DNA from: Aved-18 sp964606665
GTDB lineage: Bacteria; Cyanobacteriota; Vampirovibrionia; Obscuribacterales; Obscuribacteraceae
DNA length: 64,000 bases
Direction: 5' to 3'
NCBI GenBank assembly: GCA_964606665.1
Contig: CAZSHS010000008.1
Span: 59,809-123,808, forward strand
Positions 44,490 through 53,336 of this stretch are shown in pieces. Numbering within the stretch: the stretch's first letter is position 1; each line of letters opens with the position of its first letter. A program made the translations under genes and the position numbers. The notes under the pieces were generated by a model. That model was not told the DNA's origin, did not search any database, and saw only the letters and a list, made by a program, of their open reading frames with translations.

Positions 44490-44759
44490 ATGATGAAACC
44501 TAATTTTTCCTCCGGCGGCGGCGTGAAAAGCGGCCAAATGAGACGTCACAAACCTTGCACGTTCTGTGGCGAGCGCGAAGAGAGAGAAAGATATATTGAT
44601 TTCAAAGACCCAATTCGTTTGAGAAAGTATGTTACCGAGCGCGGCAAAATTCTTCCCCGTCGCATCTCCGGCAACTGTGCTGTACATCAACGCGAGTTGA
44701 CATTGGCTATCAAGCGTTGCCGTGACATCGCCCTGCTTCCTTACATGTCAGATTCCTAG
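44490..44759 (+). CDS. rpsR: Ribosomal protein bS18
   Basis: bS18 partners bS6 on the small subunit. The 89-aa product has IDFKDPIRLRKYVTERGKIL followed by PRRISGNCAVHQRELTLAIK, both diagnostic. It keeps cysteines at 23 and 26 (CTFC) and a later CAVH, so it is the zinc-binding form. The N-terminus has a Gly/Ser-rich extension of about ten residues. The usual rplI does not follow; a tRNA-Leu gene does. Confidence 0.95.
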   Translation: MMKPNFSSGGGVKSGQMRRHKPCTFCGEREERERYIDFKDPIRLRKYVTERGKILPRRISGNCAVHQRELTLAIKRCRDIALLPYMSDS

Positions 44760-44815
44760 AATCGGGCAGATTTCTGAATATCCAAAAGCAGATTTATTGT
44801 AATATTGCATTACGG

Positions 44816-44898
44816 GCCGAAGTGGTGAAATGGCAAACACGCTACGTTCAGGGCGTAGTGAGCGCAAGCTCTTGTGGGTTCAAGTCCCACCTTCGGCA
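44816..44898 (+). tRNA. tRNA-Leu (anticodon CAG)
   Basis: The acceptor arms GCCGAAG and CTTCGGC pair fully, with discriminator A. The anticodon loop is TTCAGGG, so the anticodon is CAG and reads CTG. A long variable arm (GAGCGCAAGCTC) marks a class II tRNA. The T arm is GTGGG-TTCAAGT-CCCAC. CCA is not encoded. It lies 56 bp after rpsR and 31 bp before infC. Confidence 0.95.
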
Positions 44899-44929
44899 GA
44901 TAAATCTACTTAGTTAATGAGAGGTGTAA

Positions 44930-45478
44930 TTGGTTACAGATCCGCGTCGCATGGACCAAAAACGTGAGCTACCCCCCTTGAATGAAAGAATTCGAGTGCG
45001 TGAAGTCAGGCTGATTGACGAAGATGGTGCTCAAGTAGGTGTTGTAAATACACGAGAGGCTCTACAAAGAGCCCGTGAAAAGGGTTTGGATTTGTTTCTG
45101 GTTCAGCCTGATGCCAACCCGCCTGTAGCCAAGATAATGGACTACGGTCGCTATAAGTATGACCTAGACAAAAAAGGCCGTGAAGCTAAGAAGAAGCAAC
45201 ACTCAGCCGATGTCAAAGAACTCAAGATGCGCTACAAGATTGAAGAGCATGACTATCAAGTCAAGTATCGCAAAGCGGAAGAATTTCTTACCCACGGCGA
45301 TAAAGTGAAAGTAGTGATCATGCTTCGCGGGCGCGAAATGCAGCACTCGAGCATGGCACTTGATCTGATGAACAAATTTGCCAAGGAGCTTGAAGCCTTG
45401 GGAGCACTCGATCGCGAGCCTCGAATCGAAGGCAAGAACGTGATTATGATTATTTCGCCAATTTCGCCACGTAAATAG
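44930..45478 (+). CDS. infC: Translation initiation factor IF-3
   Basis: IF-3 prevents premature subunit joining and checks the start codon. The 182-aa product shows LNERIRVREVRLIDEDGAQV, REKGLDLFLVQPDANPPVAK and IMDYGRYKYDLDKK, then the C-terminal domain (VKVVIMLRGREMQHSSMA). The TTG at 44930 directly follows an in-frame TAA and has AGAGG five bases upstream, so it is the likely start; ATG at 44951 is the alternative. infC genes often use unusual starts for autoregulation, but TTG is not the classical AUU. It heads infC-rpmI-rplT. Confidence 0.94.
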   Translation: MVTDPRRMDQKRELPPLNERIRVREVRLIDEDGAQVGVVNTREALQRAREKGLDLFLVQPDANPPVAKIMDYGRYKYDLDKKGREAKKKQHSADVKELKMRYKIEEHDYQVKYRKAEEFLTHGDKVKVVIMLRGREMQHSSMALDLMNKFAKELEALGALDREPRIEGKNVIMIISPISPRK

Positions 45479-45618
45479 ATTCGTCTATTCGCCTGGTTAA
45501 GTTTCGAAAAGCCTATATACACTGTAAATCTAGAAATAATGCTATTATCTCTGTTTCGCCTGTCTCCCCTGGAGATAGTCGTCATTTGATTGATCAATTG
45601 ATCTCAGGAATAAAATCT

Positions 45619-45828
45619 ATGCCAAAGATGAAAACCAACAAAGCTGCCGCCCGCAGATTCAAAATAACGGGCACCGGCAAAATATTGCGCAAGCAATCCG
45701 GTACAAGGCACATCAACGAATGGATGTCACCAAGCGTCAAAGTCAAGTTGCGTGGATGGTCTGCCGTTCACAAAGACGTTGAAAAACACGTTTTGTCGAT
45801 GTTTCCATACAAAAAATATCTTCGTTAA
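45619..45828 (+). CDS. rpmI: Ribosomal protein bL35
   Basis: bL35 is a large-subunit protein. The 69-aa product begins MPKMKTNKAAARRFKITGTG and contains RKQSGTRHINEW, both diagnostic. The ATG at 45619 is chosen over an upstream ATG at 45586, because family members begin MPK and AGGA lies nine bases before it. The 140-nt leader after infC contains a TCTCC/GGAGA hairpin that could be an L20-type control element, but I could not confirm this. Confidence 0.95.
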   Translation: MPKMKTNKAAARRFKITGTGKILRKQSGTRHINEWMSPSVKVKLRGWSAVHKDVEKHVLSMFPYKKYLR

Positions 45829-45921
45829 GACCCAGTAAAGTCCATATAGCCTTGCCTAAGGGAAAAAACTCCTCCCCGACGGCTGGCAAAATGTTCGACT
45901 TAAGTAAAGTAGGAGAGAGTA

Positions 45922-46302
45922 ATGGCCAGAGTAAAAAGAGGCAGTGTCTTGAGAGCAAGACACAAAAAGATCCTCAAGTACGCTAAAGGTTTCCGCGGTT
46001 CGAACTCCAAATTGTTCATAGCCGCAAACCAAACAGTCATGAAGGCATGGAGAAATGCTTATCGTGACAGACGTAAGAAAAAGCGCGACTACCGTCGTCT
46101 TTGGATTACACGTATCAACGCAGCTTGCCGTCAGCACGGTTTGAGTTACAGTCGCTTTATGAATGCTTTGATGAAAGCAGAAGTGCAAATCAACCGAAAA
46201 ATGCTTTCTGAAATGGCAATCGCTGACAAAGACGCTTTCAAAAAATTGGTTGATATCGCATCTGAACAAATGAAGGCAAAGGCCCCGGCTAAGGCTAAAT
46301 AA
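45922..46302 (+). CDS. rplT: Ribosomal protein bL20
   Basis: bL20 is essential for early large-subunit assembly and represses the infC operon in many bacteria. The 126-aa product has MARVKRGSVLRARHKKILK, RNAYRDRRKKKRDYRRLWIT and INAACRQHGLSYSRFMN. AGGAGA before the ATG is a strong ribosome binding site. The C-terminus has a short Lys/Ala-rich tail. The 93-nt gap after rpmI contains short CCTT/AAGG pairing only. Confidence 0.95.
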   Translation: MARVKRGSVLRARHKKILKYAKGFRGSNSKLFIAANQTVMKAWRNAYRDRRKKKRDYRRLWITRINAACRQHGLSYSRFMNALMKAEVQINRKMLSEMAIADKDAFKKLVDIASEQMKAKAPAKAK

Positions 46303-46310
46303 CCTTACCG

Positions 46311-47141
46311 ATGGATTTTGTCTCGGTTGCGAGTGCATCCAATCCGCTTCTAAAGAAAATACGCAGCCTGCACACTAAGCAAGGTCGGCAAGAACATTGC
46401 CTTTTCATTGCTGAAGGTCGCAAACTGATTGAAGAAGCTCTGGCAAAGGGTGCGTCGATTGCTTACATGATAATTAGCAAAAGCTTTTATCAAGCTGGTG
46501 AGCAAGTCGATTTAGAGACTCTGTTAATTGATAATGGGTTGGAAAAAATGTCGATCACAATTGTGGACGACGCCCTTTTTCAGCCCATTTCTACTTTGGA
46601 GAATCCGCCAGAGGCAAGTGTTTTGGCTGTGCTCAAAGCACCATCGCATAGTATTGATGCAATTTTTACAAGCGAAAATCCATTGATTCTAATTCTCGAC
46701 GGTATTCAAGACCCAGGCAATATGGGCACAATGATCCGCTCTGCGCTTGCAATGGGCGTCTCTGGAATGATAATGACTAAAGGGTGTGTCGATCCTTTTA
46801 ATCCAAAAGTGGTGCGTGGTGCAAGTGGTGCATTATTTCAAATGCCTTTTGTTTTGAATTTGACTTATGACCAAGCAGTGAGCGCATGCAAAAATCACAA
46901 ATTAAATGTGGTGGCATTAAGTCCGGTGGCATCTAAAAGTTTAGACCAGGTAGATTTAAAAAGCGCATGTGCTCTGGTTTTTGGCAATGAAGGAAATGGA
47001 CTGAATAAGGCGAGCCAGGATTTAGCAGACATCAAAGCATACATTCCAATGAACAAAGCAAGCGAGTCGCTCAATGTAGCAAGCTCTTGCGCCATGGCTT
47101 TATATGAAACTTCAAGACAAAGAGGATGGCATTATGTCTGA
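46311..47141 (+). CDS. SpoU-family RNA 2'-O-methyltransferase
   Basis: This 276-aa enzyme transfers methyl from S-adenosylmethionine to a ribose 2'-hydroxyl in rRNA or tRNA. The N-terminal substrate-binding domain (about residues 1-105) starts with a typical LKKIRSLHTKQGR and FIAEGRKLIEEAL. The SpoU domain has the three knot motifs: LDGIQDPGNMGTMIRSA, VFGNEGNGL and IPMNKASESLNVASSCAM. Its placement after rplT is common for the TsnR/RlmB-like group; the exact target nucleotide is not clear. Its end overlaps tatC by 8 bp. Confidence 0.88.
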   Translation: MDFVSVASASNPLLKKIRSLHTKQGRQEHCLFIAEGRKLIEEALAKGASIAYMIISKSFYQAGEQVDLETLLIDNGLEKMSITIVDDALFQPISTLENPPEASVLAVLKAPSHSIDAIFTSENPLILILDGIQDPGNMGTMIRSALAMGVSGMIMTKGCVDPFNPKVVRGASGALFQMPFVLNLTYDQAVSACKNHKLNVVALSPVASKSLDQVDLKSACALVFGNEGNGLNKASQDLADIKAYIPMNKASESLNVASSCAMALYETSRQRGWHYV

Positions 47142-47907
47142 TTCTACTTTGAATGAAGAAGAGGATGAAATAATTCCAGAGAAGAGTCGATTAGATCAGC
47201 TATTTGATGGCGACCATGCAATGACTCTGGTGGATCATTTAGACGAACTTAGAGCAAGACTCATTCGCAGCTTGTTTTATATTGCTGCTGGATTTGGCAT
47301 AGCCTGTTTTGTAACTAAAGACGTTTTGCGTTTTCTTGAACGACCGGCAGGCGATATAAAGTTTCAGGCTTTATCTGTGGAAGAGCCGATTGTCGTTTTT
47401 TGCAAAGTGGCATTTTATATAGGAATTGTAATTTCGTCGCCTTTTATTTTGTATGAGGTCTGTCGCTTCGTCGCACCTGGTCTTACTAAGAAAGAAAAAC
47501 AAATAATCACTCCCGCTTTAATAGGCGGACCCATATTATTTGTTTGTGGTGTCGCATTTGCCTATTATTTTTTGTTGCCACCAATGATGCATTTTTTCAC
47601 TAGCTTTAGTGCCGGTGTCACTGTCATTAACCAAAGATTGGATTTTTATATCTCGCTTGTGTCGAGCATTCTTTTATATATGGGACTTTGTTTTCAGTTG
47701 CCCATTGTTTTGTTCGCCTTGTCTTTTACAGGTTTAGTCGATTCTGACAAACTTATAAAATACTGGCGCTACGCCGTGTTTGGTGCCTCTGTAGTGGCAC
47801 TGGTAATTACGCCTGACCCCACTGCCTTTTCTATGTTTATGGTGATGGGAGCTTTAGTTGGGTTGTATGCAATTACTGTAGTGATGCTCAAGTTGTTTGG
47901 GAGATAG
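47134..47907 (+). CDS. tatC: Twin-arginine translocase subunit TatC
   Basis: TatC is the inner-membrane receptor for folded proteins with twin-arginine signals. The product is 257 aa with six membrane segments. Diagnostic blocks are LVDHLDELRARLIRSLFYIA, SSPFILYEVCRFVAPGLTKK-E, the ITPDPTAFSMF loop and the final helix. The ATG at 47134 is preferred (AGGA just upstream), overlapping the methyltransferase stop by 8 bp. A longer reading from 47104 is unlikely. No tatA is seen in the window. Confidence 0.94.
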   Translation: MSDSTLNEEEDEIIPEKSRLDQLFDGDHAMTLVDHLDELRARLIRSLFYIAAGFGIACFVTKDVLRFLERPAGDIKFQALSVEEPIVVFCKVAFYIGIVISSPFILYEVCRFVAPGLTKKEKQIITPALIGGPILFVCGVAFAYYFLLPPMMHFFTSFSAGVTVINQRLDFYISLVSSILLYMGLCFQLPIVLFALSFTGLVDSDKLIKYWRYAVFGASVVALVITPDPTAFSMFMVMGALVGLYAITVVMLKLFGR

Positions 47908-47910
47908 GTA

Positions 47911-49092
47911 TTGTTTCCAGAATTAAAATTAAACTTCCAATTTTACATCTGGCTTCCCATGCTCTTTTTTGTTCTAAAAGAAACATGGGAGCAAAGATTT
48001 CGGTTGTTCGATGATACTGTTTCTCGATTCGATCGATCAATGCTAGTTCGATTCAATTTGTTTTGTATTCAACCTTTGATGACTGCATTTCATGAGTGTG
48101 GACATGCAGCAGCTAACATTTATTTTGGTGCTGGGATAAAAGAAGTTGAGTATGGTGTCTGGATGGGGTCGGTGCTTAGAGACCGCAACTTAACTAACAT
48201 TCAGTCAATGATAGTCAGTGCCTGTGGTCCTGGAATACAGTGTTTATTCGGATTTCTTTTTCTGTTTTTAGCGTACATAGAAAAATCGCCAGCAGTCACA
48301 ACCTTCTGGGTTTATGCAGCTATGTTTAACTTCGGTTTGACTCTAGTTTTATATCCATTTTTGGATTTTCTACAAGGTGGCGATTTTTACAAGATATACA
48401 AATATACCGATTCACATACGTTGCCCATCGTAGCCGGAGTGCATCTAAGCCTTTTAACCTTTGTGATTTTCATTGCCAAAAGCAAAACTACCAACAGGTG
48501 GTACAAGCAGAAAACCAGTCCTGAGTGGGTTATGCAAGAAAAAATATTGCAAGAAAAAATTAGTACTGAGCCAAGCGCAGCTAACTATTTCGATCTTGCA
48601 TTGTTTTTTGCAACCGCAAAAGATTTTTCTCTGGCACGAAAAATGATAAAAACGTGTCTTGAAGTCGATCAAAATTTCCATCCTGCTCGTCTGGTTCTTG
48701 CAGAAATCGAACTGGAAAAAGATTTTCCATCAAAGGCTCTCGAGCACTGTAACTATGTGATTGAGGCCACTTCAAACGAACCTCTGTTTCAAGCTCATGC
48801 CCTGACTTTAAAAGCCGAAGCCTTGGTTGAGTTAGCTCGCTCCAAAGAAAAAGAGATGGAGTCGCTCGAACTCTTGAATAAAGCAATCGAATTGGCGCCC
48901 AAATATGGCGATCCATTATTGCGAAAAGCGCTCATATTGTCGGGTTTTGGACAAACTGAGCAAGCTATTGAAATTTTGAACGAGCTGATAGTTCATTCGA
49001 ACAGCTTAAAGTGGTTTAATCCGTCTAAGGCTCATGATATCTTACCAGAACTTAATTCTTTGTCTTCTGGAAAGCCGTACAGGAAGCCGTGA
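47911..49092 (+). CDS. M50-like membrane metalloprotease fused to TPRs
   Basis: The 393-aa membrane protein starts with TTG at 47911, three bases after the tatC stop, with GGAG seven bases upstream. The zinc motif HExxH is His61-Glu62-Cys63-Gly64-His65 (AFHECGHAA). A later FLDFLQGGDFYKIY (about residues 150-163) resembles the third-ligand region of M50/site-2 proteases. Four to five membrane segments cover residues 10-190. From about residue 225 TPR helices follow (YFDLALFFATAKDFSLARKM, ALEHCNYVIE, LLNKAIELAPKYGDPLLRKA). It is probably an intramembrane or membrane-bound peptidase with a TPR docking arm. Confidence 0.75.
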   Translation: MFPELKLNFQFYIWLPMLFFVLKETWEQRFRLFDDTVSRFDRSMLVRFNLFCIQPLMTAFHECGHAAANIYFGAGIKEVEYGVWMGSVLRDRNLTNIQSMIVSACGPGIQCLFGFLFLFLAYIEKSPAVTTFWVYAAMFNFGLTLVLYPFLDFLQGGDFYKIYKYTDSHTLPIVAGVHLSLLTFVIFIAKSKTTNRWYKQKTSPEWVMQEKILQEKISTEPSAANYFDLALFFATAKDFSLARKMIKTCLEVDQNFHPARLVLAEIELEKDFPSKALEHCNYVIEATSNEPLFQAHALTLKAEALVELARSKEKEMESLELLNKAIELAPKYGDPLLRKALILSGFGQTEQAIEILNELIVHSNSLKWFNPSKAHDILPELNSLSSGKPYRKP

Positions 49093-49145
49093 AGAACTTG
49101 GATCAATAACTTATTTTCAGACTTGTCAGGTGACCGACTCCTATA

Positions 49146-50360
49146 ATGGCATCCATGTCCGTACAAGACCTGACCAATTACCTACTATTTGCGGTAAACC
49201 TAGTTGCCTCGTGGCTTGCCGTGACCACTTTGTATAAAGTTTTTGGCAATCGTCACGCGCTTTGCTCAGAGAGTTTGTCGCAAGAAAGCAGACGTCTTTT
49301 ATGGCGTGTGGTTTTCTTCCTTATATTTCCGCTTTCAAATTTACTCAAAGCGTATGCCACCCAGTCTATTGTCCGCGCTATGGGCGGTGAGGCGAAATTT
49401 AGTTGCTGGGGTCTCTACTACTACTTAATTGATATTGAAGGCGCACAAAGTTGGTCGACCGGTCAGTCTCTATTTGCACTGCTGTCTGGTGAGATTGTTC
49501 TTTTTGCATTTTTACTTGCGCTTTTACCTGTGTTTTTGCTGCGTCCCAATCCCTGGTTTTCGACCTTGCTAGGTTATGGCGTTGCCTTTTTGTTTGCTTA
49601 TAGTTTGATTTGTATACCTGTTCTTTCCGCTCTGGGCGTTACTTTTGGACCGTGGAGCGAGCTTGCTTCAAGCATGCATCTCAAATCGAAAACAGCCATT
49701 CTTTTAGGCTTAAATGCCTCAATGCTATTTTTGCTTCTGGCTATTGCTAACACGAGGGCTGTGCGCAGTTGGTTCTCGCAACTGAGTCGACCACTCGCCA
49801 ATCAGCGTTTACAGGAAGCTGTCGCATCAATTGAGTCGAGTAATGTCAGTGCCGATTCACCAAACAACATTTGCAGATTAGCGCATCTTTATCATCTTGC
49901 CGGTTTGACCAAAGAGTCGCAAGCGCATTTGAAGAGACTGAACTCAGAGCATGGAACCTCTCTTTACACGGCGTTTTTGAATGCCACATTGGCATATCAT
50001 CTAAAGAAATTTGACTATGCTAGAAAAGAGTTTTTGAATATTGCAAACTCGCCGGATTTAGCAAGCGAAAATAAATTGAAAGCAGATTTGCTTGCTGCAG
50101 CTAGTTGCGCATCATTCGCTCAAGGCAAAGCCCGCTCAGCTTTCAGGCTTTGTTTGAAAGCTTTGCAAGAAGATCGGACCTGTTTGCTTGCTCAATTAAT
50201 TAAGGTCGATACTCTGCTTGCCACTGGCAAATTTAGCCGTTTAGAGATGGAAAATAACAGTCTTTTGTATGAGGTCGATCCCCAAAAGGCGCTCGACGAG
50301 ATTGTTCCGCTCGACTTCAACAAAACAATCGACGCCATTGCAAGAATCGAGAAATACTAA
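49146..50360 (+). CDS. Membrane protein with C-terminal TPRs, unknown
   Basis: This 404-aa protein has five hydrophobic segments in residues 10-215 (for example YLLFAVNLVASWLAV, LFALLSGEIVLFAFLLALLP and AILLGLNASMLFLLLAIAN). TPR-like helices follow from about residue 240 (ICRLAHLYHLAGLTKESQAH, LKADLLAAASCASFAQGKAR). The layout mirrors the M50-like gene just upstream but lacks any HExxH motif. The two are 53 bp apart and may be co-transcribed. Confidence 0.7.
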   Translation: MASMSVQDLTNYLLFAVNLVASWLAVTTLYKVFGNRHALCSESLSQESRRLLWRVVFFLIFPLSNLLKAYATQSIVRAMGGEAKFSCWGLYYYLIDIEGAQSWSTGQSLFALLSGEIVLFAFLLALLPVFLLRPNPWFSTLLGYGVAFLFAYSLICIPVLSALGVTFGPWSELASSMHLKSKTAILLGLNASMLFLLLAIANTRAVRSWFSQLSRPLANQRLQEAVASIESSNVSADSPNNICRLAHLYHLAGLTKESQAHLKRLNSEHGTSLYTAFLNATLAYHLKKFDYARKEFLNIANSPDLASENKLKADLLAAASCASFAQGKARSAFRLCLKALQEDRTCLLAQLIKVDTLLATGKFSRLEMENNSLLYEVDPQKALDEIVPLDFNKTIDAIARIEKY

Positions 50361-50424
50361 TTTTGGCTAATCTTCACTATTTCGTATTCCTCCCACTTAA
50401 AGCGCATATAACTAGGATATTTGC

Positions 50425-50481
50425 GTGTTTCACCTATATTATATTTACTGGAAACACCTCTATAATTTCTGCAACTAGAGG
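50425..50481 (+). promoter_or_regulatory. Leader hairpins hiding the ribosome binding site; TATAAT box
   Basis: GTGTTTC (50425-50431) pairs with GAAACAC (50451-50457). CCTCTA (50457-50462) pairs with TAGAGG (50476-50481), and the second arm contains the GAGG ribosome binding site of the diguanylate cyclase gene. A perfect TATAAT (50461-50466) also lies here, without a good -35. Either a promoter or an RNA switch is possible. Confidence 0.4.
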
Positions 50482-50489
50482 TTGCTCTT

Positions 50490-53336
50490 ATGCGAGTTAA
50501 GGCGCTTGACAAGTTTTTTAAAAACGTCAGCATCCGGATGCGGATGGTGCTTTTGTGTCTGGCTGTGGCGCTTCCGCTAATAATCTCGGGTAGTATCTTC
50601 TTATTCAAGCAATATGATTTCATTCAAAAAGAGACTTTGCGTTCCACCTCTTTTAAGGCTGGTATAGGCTCGCGCTCGATGAGTCAATGGATTCAGGCGC
50701 AAATGAGTGCAGTCAGTGCAGTGAGCGCAGTGGAAAGTCTGTCGAGTAATTTGACCAACCACGATCACGAGTGTATTGCCATCAAAACAGCTCTTGCTCT
50801 GCATGATGACTGGAGCGAAATGGCGCTTCTCGATTTAAACGGAACACCTGTATCCGTCGCGGCTAACACTGGAACAGTCCTTAAATCAGTCAGCTCCACC
50901 TTTACGCCTGAGCAAAAATCTGTGCTTAAGCAAGTGGCGAAGACAAAGTTACCGCAAATCACATCCTTTATATATTCTCCCTGGACCCAAAAGCCTGCAC
51001 TGCAAGTGGTGGCTCCGGTGATGAAAGGCCAGACACAAGAAGTCTCTGGATTCATTGTTGCATCTGTTAAACCAGAATCTGTCCTCAAACTTTTTGCCGG
51101 TCTGCAGCAGCTTGAAGGCACAGTAATCACTGTGGTCGACAACAAAAAGAGAGTGGTTGCCCGGACGTTGGAGAATCAATACTGGCAAGGAAAAGACTTT
51201 TCGCAGTCTCGTTGTGTACTTGCTTCTAAATCTGCTAAGAGCGGAACGCTTGAGACAGTTGGAATCGCAGACAAGATTGCACGCACTTACGCCTTTGATC
51301 GTATTGCTCCATACAATTGGCTTTTAATTGTTGGAGTGCCAAGTCCATCTGTTTTTGGTCAGTCCTATCACTGGCTACACATAATGATTTTGATGAGCGT
51401 TTTGGCAATCGGCACGTCTCTTGGACTGGCGTATCTTTTCACTAAAGAAATAAATCGCACTATAAACTCGCTGGCAAAAGCAGCAAAGGCTATTGGCGAA
51501 GGCAATTTCCGCGCCAGAGTAGCGGTCACAACCAATGACGAACTTGGAACACTTGCTCGGTCGTTTAACAGCATGGCAAGCACGCTTCACTCTGATAAAG
51601 AGCAGAAGCTAATGGTGCAACATATTTCTAGGGCAGTTAGACAATCTTTGAGTCTGGCCGAGACGCTTGATACCACAGTGCGCGAACTGGGCAAAAATCT
51701 CAACGCAAGTAGATGTTGTCTTGCTTTGCTTGAAACTAGCTCGATGGGTATTGCCGATGACGAATTGCTATTTGAACATACCTGGTGGAACTCTGAAGCC
51801 GGTGGTATGCCGCTGCAAAAACTTACTGTGCCCATGCCTAAGTTTAGTCTGCTTCGAACAATAATCGAGCAAGGCGAAGTTTCATCTATAGATTTGATCA
51901 ATGGACAAGAACGTTTCAGACCAGTCATTATCCGCGGTGACGATTGGAATTCTGTGCGCTCGCTTATTGCCTGTCCAATCACTACAGAGCACGGTCCACT
52001 TGGAATAATTCTGGTCCAACAATGCGACAGACTCAGAGTCTGGTCACAGTCAGAGCTTGAGCTTGTCGAAGCAGTGGCTGGACAAGTTTCAGTTGCAGTC
52101 AAACATGCTCAGTTGTACGAACGTTCTAAAAATATGGTCGAGCAAGAAGTGCTCATTAATCAGATTGTGAAATCTGTGCGCAGCTCGCTTGATTTAAACG
52201 TTATCTTGAACACTTCTACTAAAGAGTTGTTGCGTGCTTTGAATGTAGACCGCGTACAAATAATTCAACCTCGCTCTGAAGAGCCTCTTGTAGTAACACA
52301 TGAATTCACCAAAGAAGGCTTAGAGCCGTGTCTTGATAAGTGTATTTATCCAGAAAACTTAGACTTTTCGCCCAACCAGCAAACATCTGGCGTTTCCATT
52401 CGCAATACCGTCCTTGGTATCAACCTGGAAGCTTTACTTGCAGAGGGAAGCGATGTTGATGTTGTGGTTCAAACAGATCAATCTGCCACCATGCAGGAGA
52501 TTCCGATAGCTGTAATTCATGACACCTCTCAAGATAGTCGCTGCATCCCATTCAAAGAGTTTATCAATCTAGTCGGTGCTAAGTCGCTTGTTGCAGCCCC
52601 TTTATCGCACGAAAATAGATTGCTTGGTTTGCTCATGGTCCAGCAATGTGAAAAAGCAAGAGAGTGGACCCAAAGTGAAGTTCAGCTTGTGATGGCAATC
52701 GCTGACCAATTGGCAAACGCCATTACTCACGCTCACTTATTTGCTCAAGTGCATCACCAGTCAATTACAGATGGTCTGACCGGACTATATAATCACGTCT
52801 ATTTCAAGAAGCGTCTTGATGAAGAATTGAGACTGGCAAACAGAAAAGGTACACACTGCTCGCTTGTAATGATCGATTTAGATAAGCTCAAGCATATAAA
52901 CGATAATTTTGGACACCCGGTGGGTGATGCTGCGATTCGTCAGATTGGTGCCATTTTGAATACCAGCCTGCGTTCTGGTGACACTGCCGCTCGTTATGGT
53001 GGAGAAGAGTTTGGTGTCATTCTGCCTGAGACTTCACTTGCTGAAGCTGCGATGATCGCAGGTCGTTTGTGTAACAGAATCAGACAAAGTCACATTCCAG
53101 GACTTGGCCAAATTACAGCATCGCTTGGCACCTCTACATTCCCGCATAACGCCCGCACTACTGCCGAGCTCATTGAGACAGCAGACAAAGCTTTATATGT
53201 AGCTAAAAATGGTGGCAGAAACCAGGCTAGAACATTTGATGAATTATGCAAACTCGACCCCGTTAAATATGGTGGGGTTTCCGCTCCGCAAAACGAAGCT
53301 ATCCCGGCAATAAATGACACGCCTGGCTCTGTTTGA
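50490..53336 (+). CDS. Sensory diguanylate cyclase (Cache-HAMP-GAF-GAF-GGDEF)
   Basis: This 948-aa inner-membrane enzyme makes cyclic di-GMP. A membrane helix at about residues 15-36 and another at about 292-312 bracket a dCache-type periplasmic sensor. HAMP follows (about 313-370, INRTINSLAKAAKAIGEGNF), then two GAF domains (about 385-550 and 560-760). The GGDEF domain (about 770-925) has an intact active site, GGEEF at 837-841, and the inhibitory RxxD site (Arg828-Ser-Gly-Asp831) exactly five residues before it. It should therefore be active and product-inhibited. GAGG eight bases before the ATG is the ribosome binding site. The 3' end overlaps the HAD gene by 23 bp. Confidence 0.92.
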   Translation: MRVKALDKFFKNVSIRMRMVLLCLAVALPLIISGSIFLFKQYDFIQKETLRSTSFKAGIGSRSMSQWIQAQMSAVSAVSAVESLSSNLTNHDHECIAIKTALALHDDWSEMALLDLNGTPVSVAANTGTVLKSVSSTFTPEQKSVLKQVAKTKLPQITSFIYSPWTQKPALQVVAPVMKGQTQEVSGFIVASVKPESVLKLFAGLQQLEGTVITVVDNKKRVVARTLENQYWQGKDFSQSRCVLASKSAKSGTLETVGIADKIARTYAFDRIAPYNWLLIVGVPSPSVFGQSYHWLHIMILMSVLAIGTSLGLAYLFTKEINRTINSLAKAAKAIGEGNFRARVAVTTNDELGTLARSFNSMASTLHSDKEQKLMVQHISRAVRQSLSLAETLDTTVRELGKNLNASRCCLALLETSSMGIADDELLFEHTWWNSEAGGMPLQKLTVPMPKFSLLRTIIEQGEVSSIDLINGQERFRPVIIRGDDWNSVRSLIACPITTEHGPLGIILVQQCDRLRVWSQSELELVEAVAGQVSVAVKHAQLYERSKNMVEQEVLINQIVKSVRSSLDLNVILNTSTKELLRALNVDRVQIIQPRSEEPLVVTHEFTKEGLEPCLDKCIYPENLDFSPNQQTSGVSIRNTVLGINLEALLAEGSDVDVVVQTDQSATMQEIPIAVIHDTSQDSRCIPFKEFINLVGAKSLVAAPLSHENRLLGLLMVQQCEKAREWTQSEVQLVMAIADQLANAITHAHLFAQVHHQSITDGLTGLYNHVYFKKRLDEELRLANRKGTHCSLVMIDLDKLKHINDNFGHPVGDAAIRQIGAILNTSLRSGDTAARYGGEEFGVILPETSLAEAAMIAGRLCNRIRQSHIPGLGQITASLGTSTFPHNARTTAELIETADKALYVAKNGGRNQARTFDELCKLDPVKYGGVSAPQNEAIPAINDTPGSV

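Noticed and set aside
44929..44931. ATT start codon for infC as in E. coli
   Set aside because: The ATT here is out of frame with IF-3; the in-frame start is TTG at 44930.
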